Positions 10,024-26,654 of a DNA stretch of 64,000 bases are shown piece by piece. Below the pieces are notes generated by a model. The model was given only the letters and a program-made list of their open reading frames with translations. It was not told where the DNA came from and ran no database searches. The stretch is taken from contig CM042993.1 of the NCBI GenBank assembly GCA_023678885.1, positions 5,106,501 to 5,170,500 on the forward strand, in the 5' to 3' direction. Positions within the stretch are counted from its first letter, which is position 1. Each line of letters begins with the position of its first letter. Made by a program: the position numbers and the translations under genes. The DNA comes from Pogostemon cablin. Lineage: Eukaryota; Streptophyta; Magnoliopsida; Lamiales; Lamiaceae.

Positions 10024-12126
10024 ATGGTGGTCGTTTTGCTGTTGAGAGTGGCGTGGATTTCAGCTATTTTACCTATTGTGGTGGCTTCCATTCCATCATC
10101 TAAAATCACTCCATATCGTGAGTTTTTTATTAGGCTCCTTGGGCGAGGCAAGATTATGGATTCTTCCTCTAAAGTGAGTACATTTGATATATTTGATGTC
10201 GATTAGATTGGAGGATTTGATGTTCTACAAAGAGATTGATCTGAATCCAATAATAATTGGACTAACTTTTGAAGGATTTTTAGTGAACTGTAACTCCATA
10301 CTGATACAAGTGCATTTTCAATCCATTGAAGTTCAAATCCAAACATTAACCTATCAGTTCAGTTTGATTACTTCCTGAATTTCACATCTATATATGAAAC
10401 TGTTTTATTTGGTTGCAGAGACTCAGTGTCCCCCAGAAATTCTTTTGTCACTTTTACATAATAGCAGTTATATGGACTACTTTTCTGCTTGTTTTCACTT
10501 GGACCTATGCGTTCAATACAACTCCGATAGTTTCTGAGGCTGAGATTTATTCGAGTATAGCTAGCCACTTGGCTGGAGCTTCACATGAGCGTTTCTTGCC
10601 GATGTCCCATTTGCACGGGGTTTGGAAATCTGTTTTTCTGCTTTTTTTGATGGAAGCACAAGTACTGCGACGCCTTTATGAGAGTATATATGTATTCAAG
10701 TATAGTCCGTCAGCTAGGATGCATATATGCGGCTATTTCACTGGCCTCTTGTAAGTCTTTCTATCTTTTATAGTGCTTTTTGTTGTCCTATTGATGCATG
10801 TAAGGGCTATTACTGTTGGTTAGTTTGTGGGTGCGTTATCATCAAGTTCCCAGTAACTAACTATTTCGAACAGCTAGTATGAGGGCATATGACTTATAAG
10901 CTTAAACGCTAAATATAACGAAAATGGTCATTAGTTTACATCATCATCTAGATATATAGCCATGATTTTTGCATTACAATCATAATTTACCCTAAAATTT
11001 TGATTAGAAAAAGAATAAAATTGTTATTCTTCTCTCTGATTACTTGTCTTTCTGGTAATAGTTTTTATATAGCAGCTCCACTATCACTCTGTAGCTCGTA
11101 CACTTTGGAGGTGTGTAAAGTTGTGGCTGATTTGTCTAGGGAGTTTGTCGTGAAAGGGAAAGATAGAATGCAATTTGGACGATTTGATTTTTCAGGACAT
11201 GTGAATCCTCTAATGCAACTCGAATGGTGTACATGGATTGGTGCTGCAATTTTCGTCTGGGGTTGGATTCATCAACTCCGATGTCATGCCATTCTTGTGA
11301 GTCCTTTATCTCTTTATTATACTATGTTTCATTCTAAATCTCCCTGTTTAAACCTAGATTGTAAACATATTATGTACAGTAAAACTACAGCTGTTATCAA
11401 GCCAACAAACCTTTCAACCATAAAAATATAATGCCATATTTATTCAATATCTTGCATTCTCTCTAGGAGATATGCTGCATTATAACTGATAAGAGAGAAA
11501 TTTCTTCATATTGAACAAACTTAAATGATTACTGTTTGTTATTCCTTGATCCTCTTGTATTGTGGACAAATTTTACCACTTGAAAGTGTGCACTATTACA
11601 GTTGATTTGTCCTGTTTGTAGTTAGTACAGCACTAATGATAAACATTTCTATCGAGGCCTCTTACACGTCTCTTGTTTTTGATAATATCAGGGCTCTACA
11701 AGGAAAAATAGTCGAGAGTTGGATAAGTATGCTATTCCACATGGCGACTGGTTTGAACACGTCTCATCTCCACATTATCTTGCAGAAATTGTGAGCTAAT
11801 ATTTTTCTACCAAACACTTTTCTTGACTAGTGCCGACTAATTTAACAACACATCTCGTTAACCCGCCCTCGTGTAGGTCATGTATGGTGGAGTTGTGATT
11901 GCAAGCGGATTTACTGACATTACAATCTGGTTGGTCTTTGTATTCGTGGTGAGTCCTAATTTCGTTCGACATTCACAAAATGCAGAAACACCCCTTCATT
12001 ATTTTGAATTCTTATCTACAGGTGGCAAATCTCAGCTTTGCAGCCGGTGAAACACACAAATGGTACCTTCGCAAATTCGACAATTATCCCAGAAGACGTA
12101 GAGCAATAATACCTTTTGTTTATTAA
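10024..12126 (+). CDS. Polyprenol reductase (SRD5A3-type)
   Basis: Six exons join in frame: 10024-10173, 10419-10750, 11062-11296, 11692-11790, 11877-11948, 12022-12126, all with GT-AG introns, giving 330 residues. The product matches plant polyprenol reductases, ER membrane enzymes that reduce the alpha-isoprene unit of polyprenol toward dolichol, the lipid carrier for N-glycosylation. It is hydrophobic throughout with several membrane spans. The C-terminal steroid-5-alpha-reductase domain is clear: [17 protein letters not shown], then [18 protein letters not shown] and the end IIPFVY. Earlier family motifs are [20 protein letters not shown] and [13 protein letters not shown]. The ATG at 10024 has good context (GCAATGG) and starts just before the first membrane span. 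An upstream ATG at 9848 is also in frame across a GT-AG intron (9914-10014) and would add 25 residues. A short upstream ORF lies at 9573-9626. Length fits the family. Confidence 0.95.
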
Positions 12127-12486
12127 CAATGTTGTACCCTGTTTATATAATAGCACTATATCTCTATTTATGTATACTTGAATTTGGTGGTATGATTTCA
12201 TGTAGAAGTTGAGAGGCTCAGGTGTAGTTCAAGCGACATTTTGAATGTAAATGAAAATTTATTAATATTTCACATGCATAAATCTTGACAAATTAATTTA
12301 TGAGGAAAAGGTATTAAAATAGCATGAAATTTGTTTTATATGGAATTAAATTCTTAGAGTTGATATTTTTCTGTTCCGGTCTATGGAGTTAAATTCCGTG
12401 TACCATATCTGTATTAGCTTAATTTAATAATTTATAGTGGAATAACAAAAAATTCGCTAGTAAATCGTATAAATTTTTATTCATCA

Positions 12487-12546
<60 letters not shown>

Positions 12547-14200
12547 TTTTTAATAAATGTATATATTCTGAGTATGGGTGCGTGAACTTGCATTCATGCA
12601 CCGGGTGAAGATGATACCCGAATTAAAGGAAAAAAAAAAAACAGCTGCAGCTCCTTTGAGATTAGATAGATGGTTTACATTTTTTTCAATACGCTAATTA
12701 AAGTTTTCTTTTTTCTAAGCAATACTAGTTATGATTTTTTATTAAATTTTCATAATCCTAATCAAATATTCGAGCTATAGCTCAAGAGCTCCTTTGAGAC
12801 AGACCTTGGGAGTATATATTTATTTAACTATACTCTTATTTTTTTATAAATTTATTTTAAAGCAATACTCCTACTAATTAAAGATTTTTTTTAATTATAA
12901 ATTTCATAATCAAGTTCAAATTTCGTGCAATAGCTCGAGCAAATTTGACTCATCCGACGTATAGTCAATTAATGTTAACACTACTTCTTTTTTTTTTTTC
13001 AAATATCAATTTATTTATATTTTAAACTGTTGTATTTATGTGAATCCAACTTCGAGTGACAAAACCTTCTTGAAATTTACTCTCGACAAATAGTTGACCT
13101 TTTTATTATAACATAAAAGGGAGTTGACATATTGAGGTAGTCAAACTTTATCCTAGATTTGTGTAATATATGGTACATTTAGTCCAAGAAAAGGTAGAAC
13201 AAATTAATTTTGGTCTTCGTTTGTGTATTGGATCACCATTTTATTTATAATGCAGACGTTGTGGGCTATTGTTTTGTTAGGCCATGGAATTCATGAATTA
13301 AAGCTTTAGTCTTATTATGAGGAATATTTCTAATGGAGTATGAAAATAAACTAACCTCCTATATGATTACGTTGCTATTTTGTTTTATGCTAAAATTCAT
13401 CGAAATGAAGACGCTAAGAAGCATTGTTGTTAAAATAAAAAATTGTATCTAACTAATGAAAAATGATAATTTTACAATTTATCGAATTTTTAATGAGACT
13501 TTAAGAAGCATTGTTGTTTTAATAAAAAAAATACCTAATTAATAAAAAGTGATAATAGATTAATCAAACTTTTTAATGTACGATTTGTAATAAAAAGTTA
13601 AAATATACCACTCCATATTTACTGAAAAATGATGATTAATTAAGAAAAAAATAAAACGATCTCATCATATGACATTTGTTTAACGCTTCATCATAAAAAG
13701 AAAAATGATAAATTCTATTGTGCACTTGGATGCACAAATTCAAATACACCCACATTCAAAACTTATACATTAATGAATAAAAATTTATACAATTCTTTAC
13801 CAAAATTTTGGTAAATTTTTATTTAAAAAAATTAAATATAGAAAGATTATATTTTTATCAAAGAAAATACTCCTCGGTTAAATTAATTACTCTGAGTGAA
13901 TCATAATTGTTCGTATAATTAATGGAGTATCACTTATTTTCATAAATATCTCTCATATTTTTTTTAATCATATTAGTGATTTTGACTATTTATAATCTGT
14001 TGCATACCTCTCTAAAAAAATATTGCACCATCATTTATAAAATTCAGGAAAACCAAGATTTCCATCAATTTTGCTATTTACGCAAGTAATTTGGATCCAC
14101 CCTATTGAAATTTAATCTAATTATTAAGATTGTTATATGTACATTTAAAAGTTTCATTAGTATATAATTATAATATAAACTATTGATAATGTTTTTATGT
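12127..14200. other. 3' flank of polyprenol reductase and gene-free DNA
   Basis: The first 100-150 bp should be 3' UTR. After that I see an (AT)n tract (12490-12538), poorly conserved duplications of about 90 bp (13404-13560, sharing AAGAAGCATTGTTGTT) and AT-rich DNA. There is a fragment with TGTGCACTTGGATGCACAA at about 13720 that recalls the GGTGCAC MITE family at 34903. No gene is seen. Confidence 0.55.
12490..12538. repeat. (AT)n microsatellite
   Basis: About 24 AT units followed by a T run. Confidence 0.97.
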
Positions 14201-14201
14201 A

Positions 14202-14457
14202 CTCCGTCTCAATTTCAACTTCACACTTTCCATTTTTGTTCGTCTCAAATCCAACCTCACACTTTCATAAAAGGAAAAAATAACTAACTAATATCCTCGT
14301 AATATACTTTAATTTCAAAATTGTCATTACCTTTTTAACACATAACATACTTTATCATTTAGTACTTATTACTCAAAAATATCATACTACCCCCAAAAGT
14401 AAGTCAAAAAGTGACTTTTCTTAAACTCCATATCTACCGTAAACGTGACGGGGAGAG
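14202..14457. mobile_element. Stowaway-like MITE
   Basis: It starts CTCCGTCTCAATTTCAACTTC and ends ACGTGACGGGGAG, with TA on both sides. The body aligns by eye with the better preserved copy at 21464-21736 (shared words CACACTTTC, ATAAAAGGAAAAAA, AACTAACTAATATCC, AAAGTAAGTCAAAAA). It is non-coding. Confidence 0.8.
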
Positions 14458-14705
14458 TATATTATCTTTCAAGTATATAAACTGTCATCAACTCATATAG
14501 TGGTATCTATACTACTTATACTAAATATACCTTTACATATTTAATAGTAAATACTTTATTCTTTTTAAATAAATCGACCCAAGTAAAACCAGTGGGCAAA
14601 AAGAAGAAAATACATATATTTTCTTTTATTAAAGGTAGAAAATTCAACAAAAGAAAATTAATCAAATTTACATTAAATTGATTTTGCCATATTCCGGATG
14701 ATCCG

Positions 14706-15881
14706 CTACCATCCCAAAGAAGGTTCCACCAGCACATTATTCTTCTTCATTTCGTCCACAAATTCCGGCAAGAACACGAAATCATCGTCCCATATGTTAC
14801 TATTCAATATCTCGCTACAATAATCTTCAAAACTCGCCGAGAATTCAAAATCTTCGAGCGCGTCTGTCGGCCACGCGCCGCCGCCATTCCAAGATGAAGA
14901 AGACGACGACGACGTAGAGGAGGACGAAGAACTCGGCGAGTGCTCGTTCGACGAAAGCAGGATTTCATGGGGTTCGATCACCGGAATTTCGTCTATGCAG
15001 AAATCAGCATTGTTGATTAATTGCAATTCAGGCGAGTCAATTGGGATTCTAATTTTGCCGACATTTTCTGAGTCGGAATTGGTTAATTGGGGCGGCGAGG
15101 TGGGCTCCGCCGCCGGTTCCTGCGGCGGCGGTTGGTCGTCGGAGGGCGGCGGCAGGGGAGTGTGAGTGAGAGGGTCGATTCCCATTTTTCTTAGCTTCTT
15201 CTTAATATGAGTGTTCCAGTGATTCTTGATTTCGTTATCTGTTCTTCCTGGCAGATGAGAAGCAATTTTAGACCATCTGCAGAAATGAGGGAAATTACAG
15301 CTGTCAATTTCATAAAAGGAAATAAATTAAATAATTACGCAAATTTGCCAACGATAATAATACATAAACATGCAATAAAAGTATTCTGCACGACAAAAAT
15401 GGGTCGTCTGCAAATTTTTGTGATGAATTTGTCTGCCACACTCTGCAGATTGAATTTCAAGAAATAATTACATGAAAAAAATTAATAAACTTCACTTTCT
15501 TTAAAAAAAAAAAAAAAAAACCTGTTTCCAAGCTGAGCATGGAGATCAATCACCATTTTTTCTTCATAATCAGAAAGAAGACCCCTTTTCAAATCTGGCC
15601 TTAGATAGTTTGTCCATCTTAATCTGCAGCTCTTTCCACACCTCAAAAGCCCTGCAAACATTATATATATATCATGATCATCATCTGTCTCTGTCTCTCT
15701 AACACACATACACTCACAAAAACAGAGGAGAGAGAGAGAAAAAGAAACCTGCAAGTTTAGGAACAGCTCTCCAGCAGCATTGGCCATTGGTGAGGATGAA
15801 ATTGATGAGTTTTTTGTCTTCATCAGCAGTCCATGGGCCTTTCTTTAGTCCAACTTTGTCACAACAGGGTTGTCTTCCCAT
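14706..15881 (-). CDS. R2R3-MYB transcription factor, MYB20/43/42/85-like
   Basis: Three exons on the minus strand: 15881-15749, 15651-15522, 15276-14706. Lengths of 133 and 130 bp for the first two are classic for R2R3-MYB genes. The protein has 277 residues. It opens [19 protein letters not shown]2 and R3 repeats (residues about 14-115) keep the spaced tryptophans, with [20 protein letters not shown] and [20 protein letters not shown]. After [11 protein letters not shown] the tail is Pro-rich, has a poly-Ser run, and contains [15 protein letters not shown], a motif like that of the subgroup that regulates lignin and secondary-wall or phenylalanine-pathway genes. It should act in the nucleus. 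Subgroup is inferred from the MYB domain and this motif; I would not name an orthologue. Intron 2 begins with GT followed by an unbroken T tract (minus 15519-15503). Confidence 0.93.
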
Positions 15882-16014
15882 CTTCACTGCTAAAAGGGAT
15901 GGATGGATTAGTGGCAGTTTAATTAAGCTTAAGGTGTTGTATAGATTACAGAGAATATATAGCTAAGGTGATTTATAATGAAACATAGACTAGAATTGTG
16001 AGCACTAGTCTTTC

Positions 16015-16030
16015 TACTTATATATAGAAA
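16015..16030 (-). promoter_or_regulatory. Probable TATA box of the MYB gene
   Basis: The minus strand reads CTATATATAAGTAG about 135-145 bp upstream of the ATG, leaving room for a 5' UTR of about 100 bp. It is the best TATA-like motif in the 300 bp upstream. Confidence 0.5.
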
Positions 16031-16346
16031 TAAACCTCTACAGCTCACTCCTCATCCTGCCCCACACCCAAAGATTCTCTATCCTAATTCCTATTTTATC
16101 TATTCCTTATTTATATTTCACATTATCTATATATACTTGCAAACACTTTCATGGAATTGACAGTGTGTGTACCCTTATAATTTATTCATGGTTAACGGTA
16201 TATTTTATCACTGTGATTCGTGTATTATTTAATCTTTATACTATGGTTGAGAAAGAAAAAAAAAAGATGTTGCAAATGTGACTCAAGTAATTATAATGAC
16301 TATCTTGAAATCGGAGAAAGAATTGAATCACAATATGCGTCTCAAA

Positions 16347-16690
16347 TAGAGCTGTTAAATTAAACAAGCTGTTCGAAGCTTGACTCGACTCGTGACTACT
16401 CAAACTCGAGTTCAAGCTCGTCTAAATATTCGTTATGTTATCAAACCGAGCTCGGTTCGACAAGTCTCGATAATAATAATAATATTAATTTTATATATTA
16501 ATAATTACATATATTGATATAATAATTATTAAATATATTAACTAAAATCCGGCTCGATTAGGCTCGAAAGCTCGACTCGTTTTGCTTAATGAGTCGAGCC
16601 GAGCTCGAGCTCGCTCCTAGGCTCATTATCAAATCAAGCTGAGCTCGAGTATGCCCTACTCGAGCTCGCTCGGCTCGTTTAACATGTCTA
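16347..16690. mobile_element. Short non-autonomous hAT-type element with 8-bp TSD
   Basis: GTCTCAAA flanks it on both sides (16339-16346, 16691-16698). The ends are TAGAGCTGTTAAA and, inverted, TAGACATGTTAAA. Subterminal zones are packed with CTCGAGCTCG-type words. The 344-bp element has the same plan as that at 4933-5752 but a different subterminal word. It is non-coding; the short reading frames in it come from the GC-rich repeats. Confidence 0.85.
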
Positions 16691-16739
16691 GTCTCAAATG
16701 ACTTTGATAGAAAATTTACTGTTTGACTTTGCTTGCAAG

Positions 16740-16895
16740 GAGCCCAAATACATACTAAAAATAGGATTTGAAGCCCCATTCTGCAGCTACCAGTTCAATT
16801 GAAATGTCTTTCCACTCCCCTCTGAGCCTCTACCACTTGCAACTAAGTTGAAAGGTTTTATCACTCCCTCTACCACTTGAGCTATGCCCTGAGAC
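16740..16895 (-). mobile_element. Possible tRNA-derived SINE remnant
   Basis: On the minus strand TAGCTCAAGTGGTAGAG (about 16885-16869) resembles a tRNA A box and GGCTTCAAATCC (about 16770-16759) resembles a B box. The A-box region seems duplicated (AGTGGTAGAGG again about 45 bp further), which makes the A-to-B spacing longer than normal. No poly(A) tail or target duplication is clear. Confidence 0.4.
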
Positions 16896-16899
16896 AAGC

Positions 16900-21140
<4,241 letters not shown>

Positions 21141-21463
21141 ACAATACAAAAAAATTCATTTTTAGCAACAAAATTTACCAATGTGTAAAAATCAACAAGT
21201 TGCCAACAAAAATTACAATTCTTTTTAATAATGAAACACCAATGGATATTAAGTTTTATCAATGAAATAAAATCCGTTACTATTTTACCAACTGATTATC
21301 AACAAAATCATTATATTAATTATCAACGGAATTATTAGTAATTAAAGATTACCAACAAAATTATTTACCAACGAAATTGAGTTTACATCACAAAAATTTA
21401 CCAAAAATACAATTTTACAAACCGAAATTTATCAATAGGTTTCGTTGGTAAATCAATTTAATA
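21141..21463. mobile_element. CACTA-like element end or deletion derivative
   Basis: The left edge reads ACAATACAAAAAAATTCATT, one or two changes from the CACTACAAGAAAA terminus of plant CACTA elements. It is followed by repeated words such as TTTACCAA, CCAACGAAAT and, inverted, TTTCGTTGGTAAA, which look like subterminal repeats. The right end is cut by the MITE at 21464. No transposase is present. Confidence 0.5.
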
Positions 21464-21736
21464 CTCCCTCCGTCCCAACTTCAATTTCACGCTTTCTGTT
21501 TTGGTCCGTCCCAAATTTAACTCCACACTTCCATAAAAGGAAAAAACAACTAACTAATATCCCTCTAACCTACTTTAATTTTAAATTTGTCATCATCTTT
21601 TTAACCTGCCTAACATACTTTATCATTTATTTATTATCCAAAAATACCATATTACCCCCTAAAAGTAAGTCAAAAATGACTTTTCTTAAACTCCGTATTT
21701 ACAATAAATGTGAAGATGAATTTGGGACGGAGGGAG
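21464..21736. mobile_element. Stowaway-like MITE, best preserved copy
   Basis: It has inverted ends CTCCCTCCGTCCCAACTTCA and, inverted from the right, CTCCCTCCGTCCCAAATTCA, each flanked by TA (21462-21463, 21737-21738). It is 273 bp long and non-coding. It is inserted at the edge of the CACTA-like sequence. Confidence 0.92.
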
Positions 21737-22469
21737 TAATAGAAATAATACTTTTACTAAATATTCTATGTTAAAAACATTTTTTTTAAAGTTTAATACT
21801 TATTGTATTGTACGTCCTATGTTACTAATGTTAGTGCTTCTCTTACTCAATATACTAATCCTGCAGGCTGCAATTGTATGAAGAAGTTTTAGTACACAAT
21901 GCATTTTTATTTTATTTTATTTTATTTTTTAGTATTTTATGAAAAATAACATCTAAACTTTTAATTCTGATGACTGGGTTGAGACTGGAGTACCAAAATA
22001 GAGTGTGAACGGAATCACGATTCTGCTTAGTAATGGCATAAAAGAAGTAGCATAGTCTAACAAAGTCTGCATGAGATAACGCTTTTTCACACAAACGCGT
22101 TTTTACTAGTTCAGTTAAAATCCATGAAATTATGCTTTTTCGTTGACACTGAACGCGTGTTTTTTCTTTTTCAAATCGAACCTTCCTAAATTAATTTCAA
22201 TAATTCTTACTAAAATATTAATTAATTTAGAAATAATGAGATTTTTTAATTAATTAAATAAATTAACATTCATGTGCACAGTAAAATGAATTTAATAATC
22301 GTGTACTTTGTCGGAACTCAACATAAACTTAATTCGATCCAATTAAAATATGTCTAAATTAAACCGGGCTCAAATTAGGTCCATCTAAACGTGGCCCAAT
22401 ACCTGAAGTATTTAAAAGGGTGTATTATTAAAGGATAAAGTATTTCCGAAATCAAATTTTAGAGTTAAA

Positions 22470-22645
22470 CTTCAGTGTACCGGGTGCACCAATGCACCTG
22501 AATAATCTAAATCATTAAATTCGATTTTAATTTAATCATAATCAATAAATAAATAAAATAATTAAAATTATACACAATAACTACCCACTACATTTTTATA
22601 TTTACTCTATAAATCCTTGGGTGCACCAAGTGCACCCCAAAATGA
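22470..22645. mobile_element. Small MITE with GGTGCAC inverted ends
   Basis: The left end ACCGGGTGCACCAATGCACC and the right end GGGTGCACCAAGTGCACC are inverted around an AT-rich centre with no coding content. The same words make the ends of the element at 34903-35256. Confidence 0.5.
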
Positions 22646-23662
22646 TCACAAATTTTATCTTACGTTTTAATTTTATCGAAATCACTCGATAAGGTTTATT
22701 TTTTTGTTTAAAAATTGTCATCATTTTTTATTTTTAAAACACACAATATACTTTATAAAATATTTATTACTTAAAAATATAATATTACCTTCAAAAGTTA
22801 AAAAATTAATTAAAATTTTTTTTTCTTAAATAATGTGAAATTGAAAAGGTAAACATATTCATGGAATAGAAGAATTATTTTTATCAAAGATATTATCGCT
22901 TTTTGTTTAAAATATTTTACTTTTTATTTATGATTTATAAAATAATTAACTGTTAATTCAAACATCAACAAAAGTCATCTCGTGAAATACTCTACCACAA
23001 ATTTTGCCATATTTCAGTGGATTCAAAAGATAAATATGGAAATAGCTAAAAGAGTAGCAGTCGTTGACGTAATAGTATATAGGATGAATAAATAGGTAGT
23101 GATTTTTTTTTCTTTTTGATGACATTTCGTATTGACTTGTACCATTATGTAGCGTTGACTTGTGTTAATAAAATATTATGTTAATTGAAATGACTTTGAT
23201 GCTTGTATAATACTTTTGCCTAGCTAACGACACATGCTCACGTACCCCATTTTGTGGAGGAACAACTCAACATTAAAATTCTATTAATTCGGCTCGGATT
23301 TTCTGTGCCATTTTGATACATTATATCCTGTGTTAAACCGTTGGATGGACGACACGTAAGAGAGAGAAAACTATACCCTAAACCTTAAACCCTAGGGGCA
23401 ATGGTTGGATTTAATTCCCCTTTTACGTGTCAATCACTTAACGCGTGGCACAAGAGATAATGCACGAAAATAGCGTAGAAGATCCGGTGTGCAATTAATT
23501 AATCTCCCTCTTAATACATCTTTTTATAAAATAAATAGCATAATTTTCATTTTTGATATTAGAAAAATAGAGCACTTCAAAGTTATTCAAAATGAAATAC
23601 GATTGCACATATGTTATGTATCACGATAATAATATGGAAACAATGTTCAACATATATACATA

Positions 23663-23888
23663 TTCCCTCCATCCTTAGTTAATAGTCTCATTTTACCATT
23701 TTGGTTGTCCCACTTAAAGAATCTCATTTTCTTTTTTGACATATATGACTCACACACACTCACTAATACAATTAAAACATGGGGCCCACACACTCACTAA
23801 TATAACTATCCACTACACATTAAATAATAATACTCTTTAATCCACATGCCCAAAAATAAATAAGACTCTTATCAAGGAACGGAAGAAG
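23663..23888. mobile_element. Stowaway-like MITE, diverged
   Basis: It starts TTCCCTCCATCCTTAGTTAA and ends AAGGAACGGAAGAAGTA. The interior has the family words TGACTCACACACACTCAC and ACTATCCACTACAC. It is non-coding. Confidence 0.7.
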
Positions 23889-25369
23889 TAGGTTCGAAGT
23901 AATAGAATAACAATAGCGAGGTTTCCTTGTATTAAGTGTAACACGTCATATGTCACACCTTTAAATAAACATCACGTTTGAGGAAAAAATAATAAATATA
24001 CCTACAGGAAAGTATCAACTCAATAGATGATGTTTGAATTTTCCTCTATTTTTACGTCAATCATACGACTAGTGCTAAGAAAATAATTATGGAATAACAA
24101 TATTATAAGTATACTAATTTTCATTGTTAATATTTATTTGATTTAATGAAAATAAAAAATTTTCAATCATATTAATTGATTCAATAACTAATTTTCATCT
24201 TCCAATCACTTCCAGTCGTATTATGATTAAATATTCATTATCATTCCGATTAAAAAATTCAAACCAAATGACCCTATTACAAAGTAGTGATAAAGTGCAA
24301 AGGCATTAACATGAAATAATGCTCTTGTAAGCATTTGATAAGCAAAACCGACCAATCCATGTAAATTTTGGTTAACCAATAATTGAGTGATAGTGAAGTG
24401 CATTAGTATATAAATTAGACCCACCCAAAAATATGAAATTTATGATTACTCTTTCCAAGTGCACTATCAATCAACCAAGCTATATTATTAGTGCATGCAA
24501 AATTCAAAAAACTCTTAAATATTCATATGAGACAACTCCCAAATTAAAGCCAACCTTGATGTGGTGATGCCAGCGTGACGAAATTAATTAAGTGGATTAA
24601 AAATGTTAAGTTAATTACTCTTCTCGGAGAAGTTATCGTTTTCTGGAATGGAGATCTAAATATATATAATATAATAATTTAATGTGTATTGATTTGAGAA
24701 TATAATATTTCAATATATAATTGATAGTTGTATTAGTGGTATTTGTGATCTAATATTAATTTCTACTGGGACAATTAAAAAGGGAGAAGGAGTATTAATC
24801 AACTCTGAAGTATTTAATGTAACTAAGTTGGTGTTATTAAATCTTTCATTAATGCAGTACTAATTTTGAGTGTGCACATGTTTTAATGTTAGATCTAATT
24901 AATTGAGGCTTTTAGTACGAATTCGTATTCAATAATACATGCATGTGCTAGAGTAGGCTAGAATTAGATTTTACGTACTTTCCTATGGTATTTTTTATGG
25001 TTTTGGAGTATAATTTATAATGTTGTCTTTGTAATTACTTTTTTTAGATTTATAAATTTTCATAGATTAAAAAATAAAAATAAAAATCATTACTACTATC
25101 TTCGTCCCACAAAAAGTAAGCTAGGGACGAAGGGAGTAATAAATACATATTTTTAATGTCATTACAAATAGATACATTTTTATTATTTCAATTAAAAAAA
25201 TATACAAATTTAATTAATATTCTTGATATACTCATACCATTTAAATTCCGACTATTACAGAGATTATACAGAATTCTTTCTTGCTCTTCTTCAACTTTAA
25301 CTGGTAAGAAATAAATTTATAAATTCTAAAACTTTAATCCTATTATAATAATTGAAATCTAAATTGTAT

Positions 25370-25770
25370 AGCGGAAGCGTACCTTAGCGTACATTGATCA
25401 TTGAGTCCTTTAGGTGGAACACAAACTCGAAGATCGATAAGTATTATGGTCTTTCTCAATTAAACATCTTTATTCCTCATGGGAACCGTCCTAATCCCTC
25501 CAATTGGGAGAAGAGAGAGAGCTATGCGCGACTTAGTATATTGGGGACCATAACATGTGAGTCTTTATATACTATATAACTTAGCCACCCATAATCACCC
25601 AATTATGTAGTATTGGGTATCTACTCAATTAGTTCATATCAATATTATTATAGCCCATAAACTTTTAACATTTATTGGATCACTTAATTAAGTCCATAAA
25701 ATAATTAAATAACTAATATAATTGCATAATAATATATTGCCTACCGTTATAATATATTGAAAATTAAATA
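25370..25770 (-). mobile_element. Probable copia-type LTR fragment
   Basis: AGCGGAAGCGTACCTTAG recalls AGCAGCGGAAGCAAG near the edge of the intact LTRs at 46558 and 53541. It is followed, as there, by an AT-richer body with TAGCCC-type words and GACTTA/TATA-like motifs. No partner LTR or target duplication is seen. Confidence 0.4.
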
Positions 25771-26444
25771 TTTTCAACATAACTTTGTTCAAAAAAGTGG
25801 CACTTATTACATTTATGAGAAAATTAAACTTAAGCAACACGCTCAAAGAAAAATGCAAATCAAATAAATGAAAATCGTTTTATTTAATGCATCTCACGTA
25901 TCAAACAAAAATAATACTCCATTGAAATTTAAGTATTTAACTGCATTTCTTAATTAATACCCCTAGCTTGTATCTACTCCAAACACTTTGCCGGTGATTT
26001 TTGAAATATCTTACCATTCTATATTTCACATTTTTCTTTTGATTCTTCCCACACTAATGCATATTTTTTAAAATTTAAAAAATACATTTAAAAAATAAGT
26101 TGGTCTATTGTGCCCCAAATGTACAAAGTATATAAAGGTTTAACATTTTGTTCTAAAGGGTATATACTTTAATTAATAAGAATACAATATTTTTTTCTAA
26201 AGGGTATATCACTTTCATTAAAAAAAAATTCTTCAAGAAATAAAGGTACACGTACTTATACTAAATAGTATCTCATTTAATACTGAAGGGTATTTGAGCG
26301 CACGATGTCCTCGGGCACACAAATTTTAACCTTAAAAAATATTTACTTTTTGTACATATCCCAACAACTCTACACAATTTTTCATTTAATTATTTATAAT
26401 ATTCACTTTTTATGTACATTTCATAATCTTTACATATCTTTAAA

Positions 26445-26448
<4 letters not shown>

Positions 26449-26497
<49 letters not shown>
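26449..26497. repeat. (AT)n microsatellite
   Basis: About 23 AT units. Confidence 0.97.
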
Positions 26498-26499
<2 letters not shown>

Positions 26500-26654
26500 A
26501 AATGAATGATATGCACACGAGAGAAAATTTAATTTTTTTTAAATTGATAAAAAAATTTAAAGTATAAATTTTATATCATGTGTCATTCATTCAACAGTTC
26601 AAAAAATTTATAATAGTATATAACATTAAATTATAATTAGAGGTCTGATTAAGA

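Larger units (their letters stand above)
21739..25369. other. Gene-free AT-rich region with small MITEs
   Basis: No coding exon is recognised. It includes a GGTGCAC-type MITE (22470-22645), a Stowaway-like MITE (23663-23888) and a MITE reduced to its two ends (about 25100-25138). A patch at 23285-23490 holds AAACCCTAGGG and CACGTAAG words but no gene. Confidence 0.5.
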
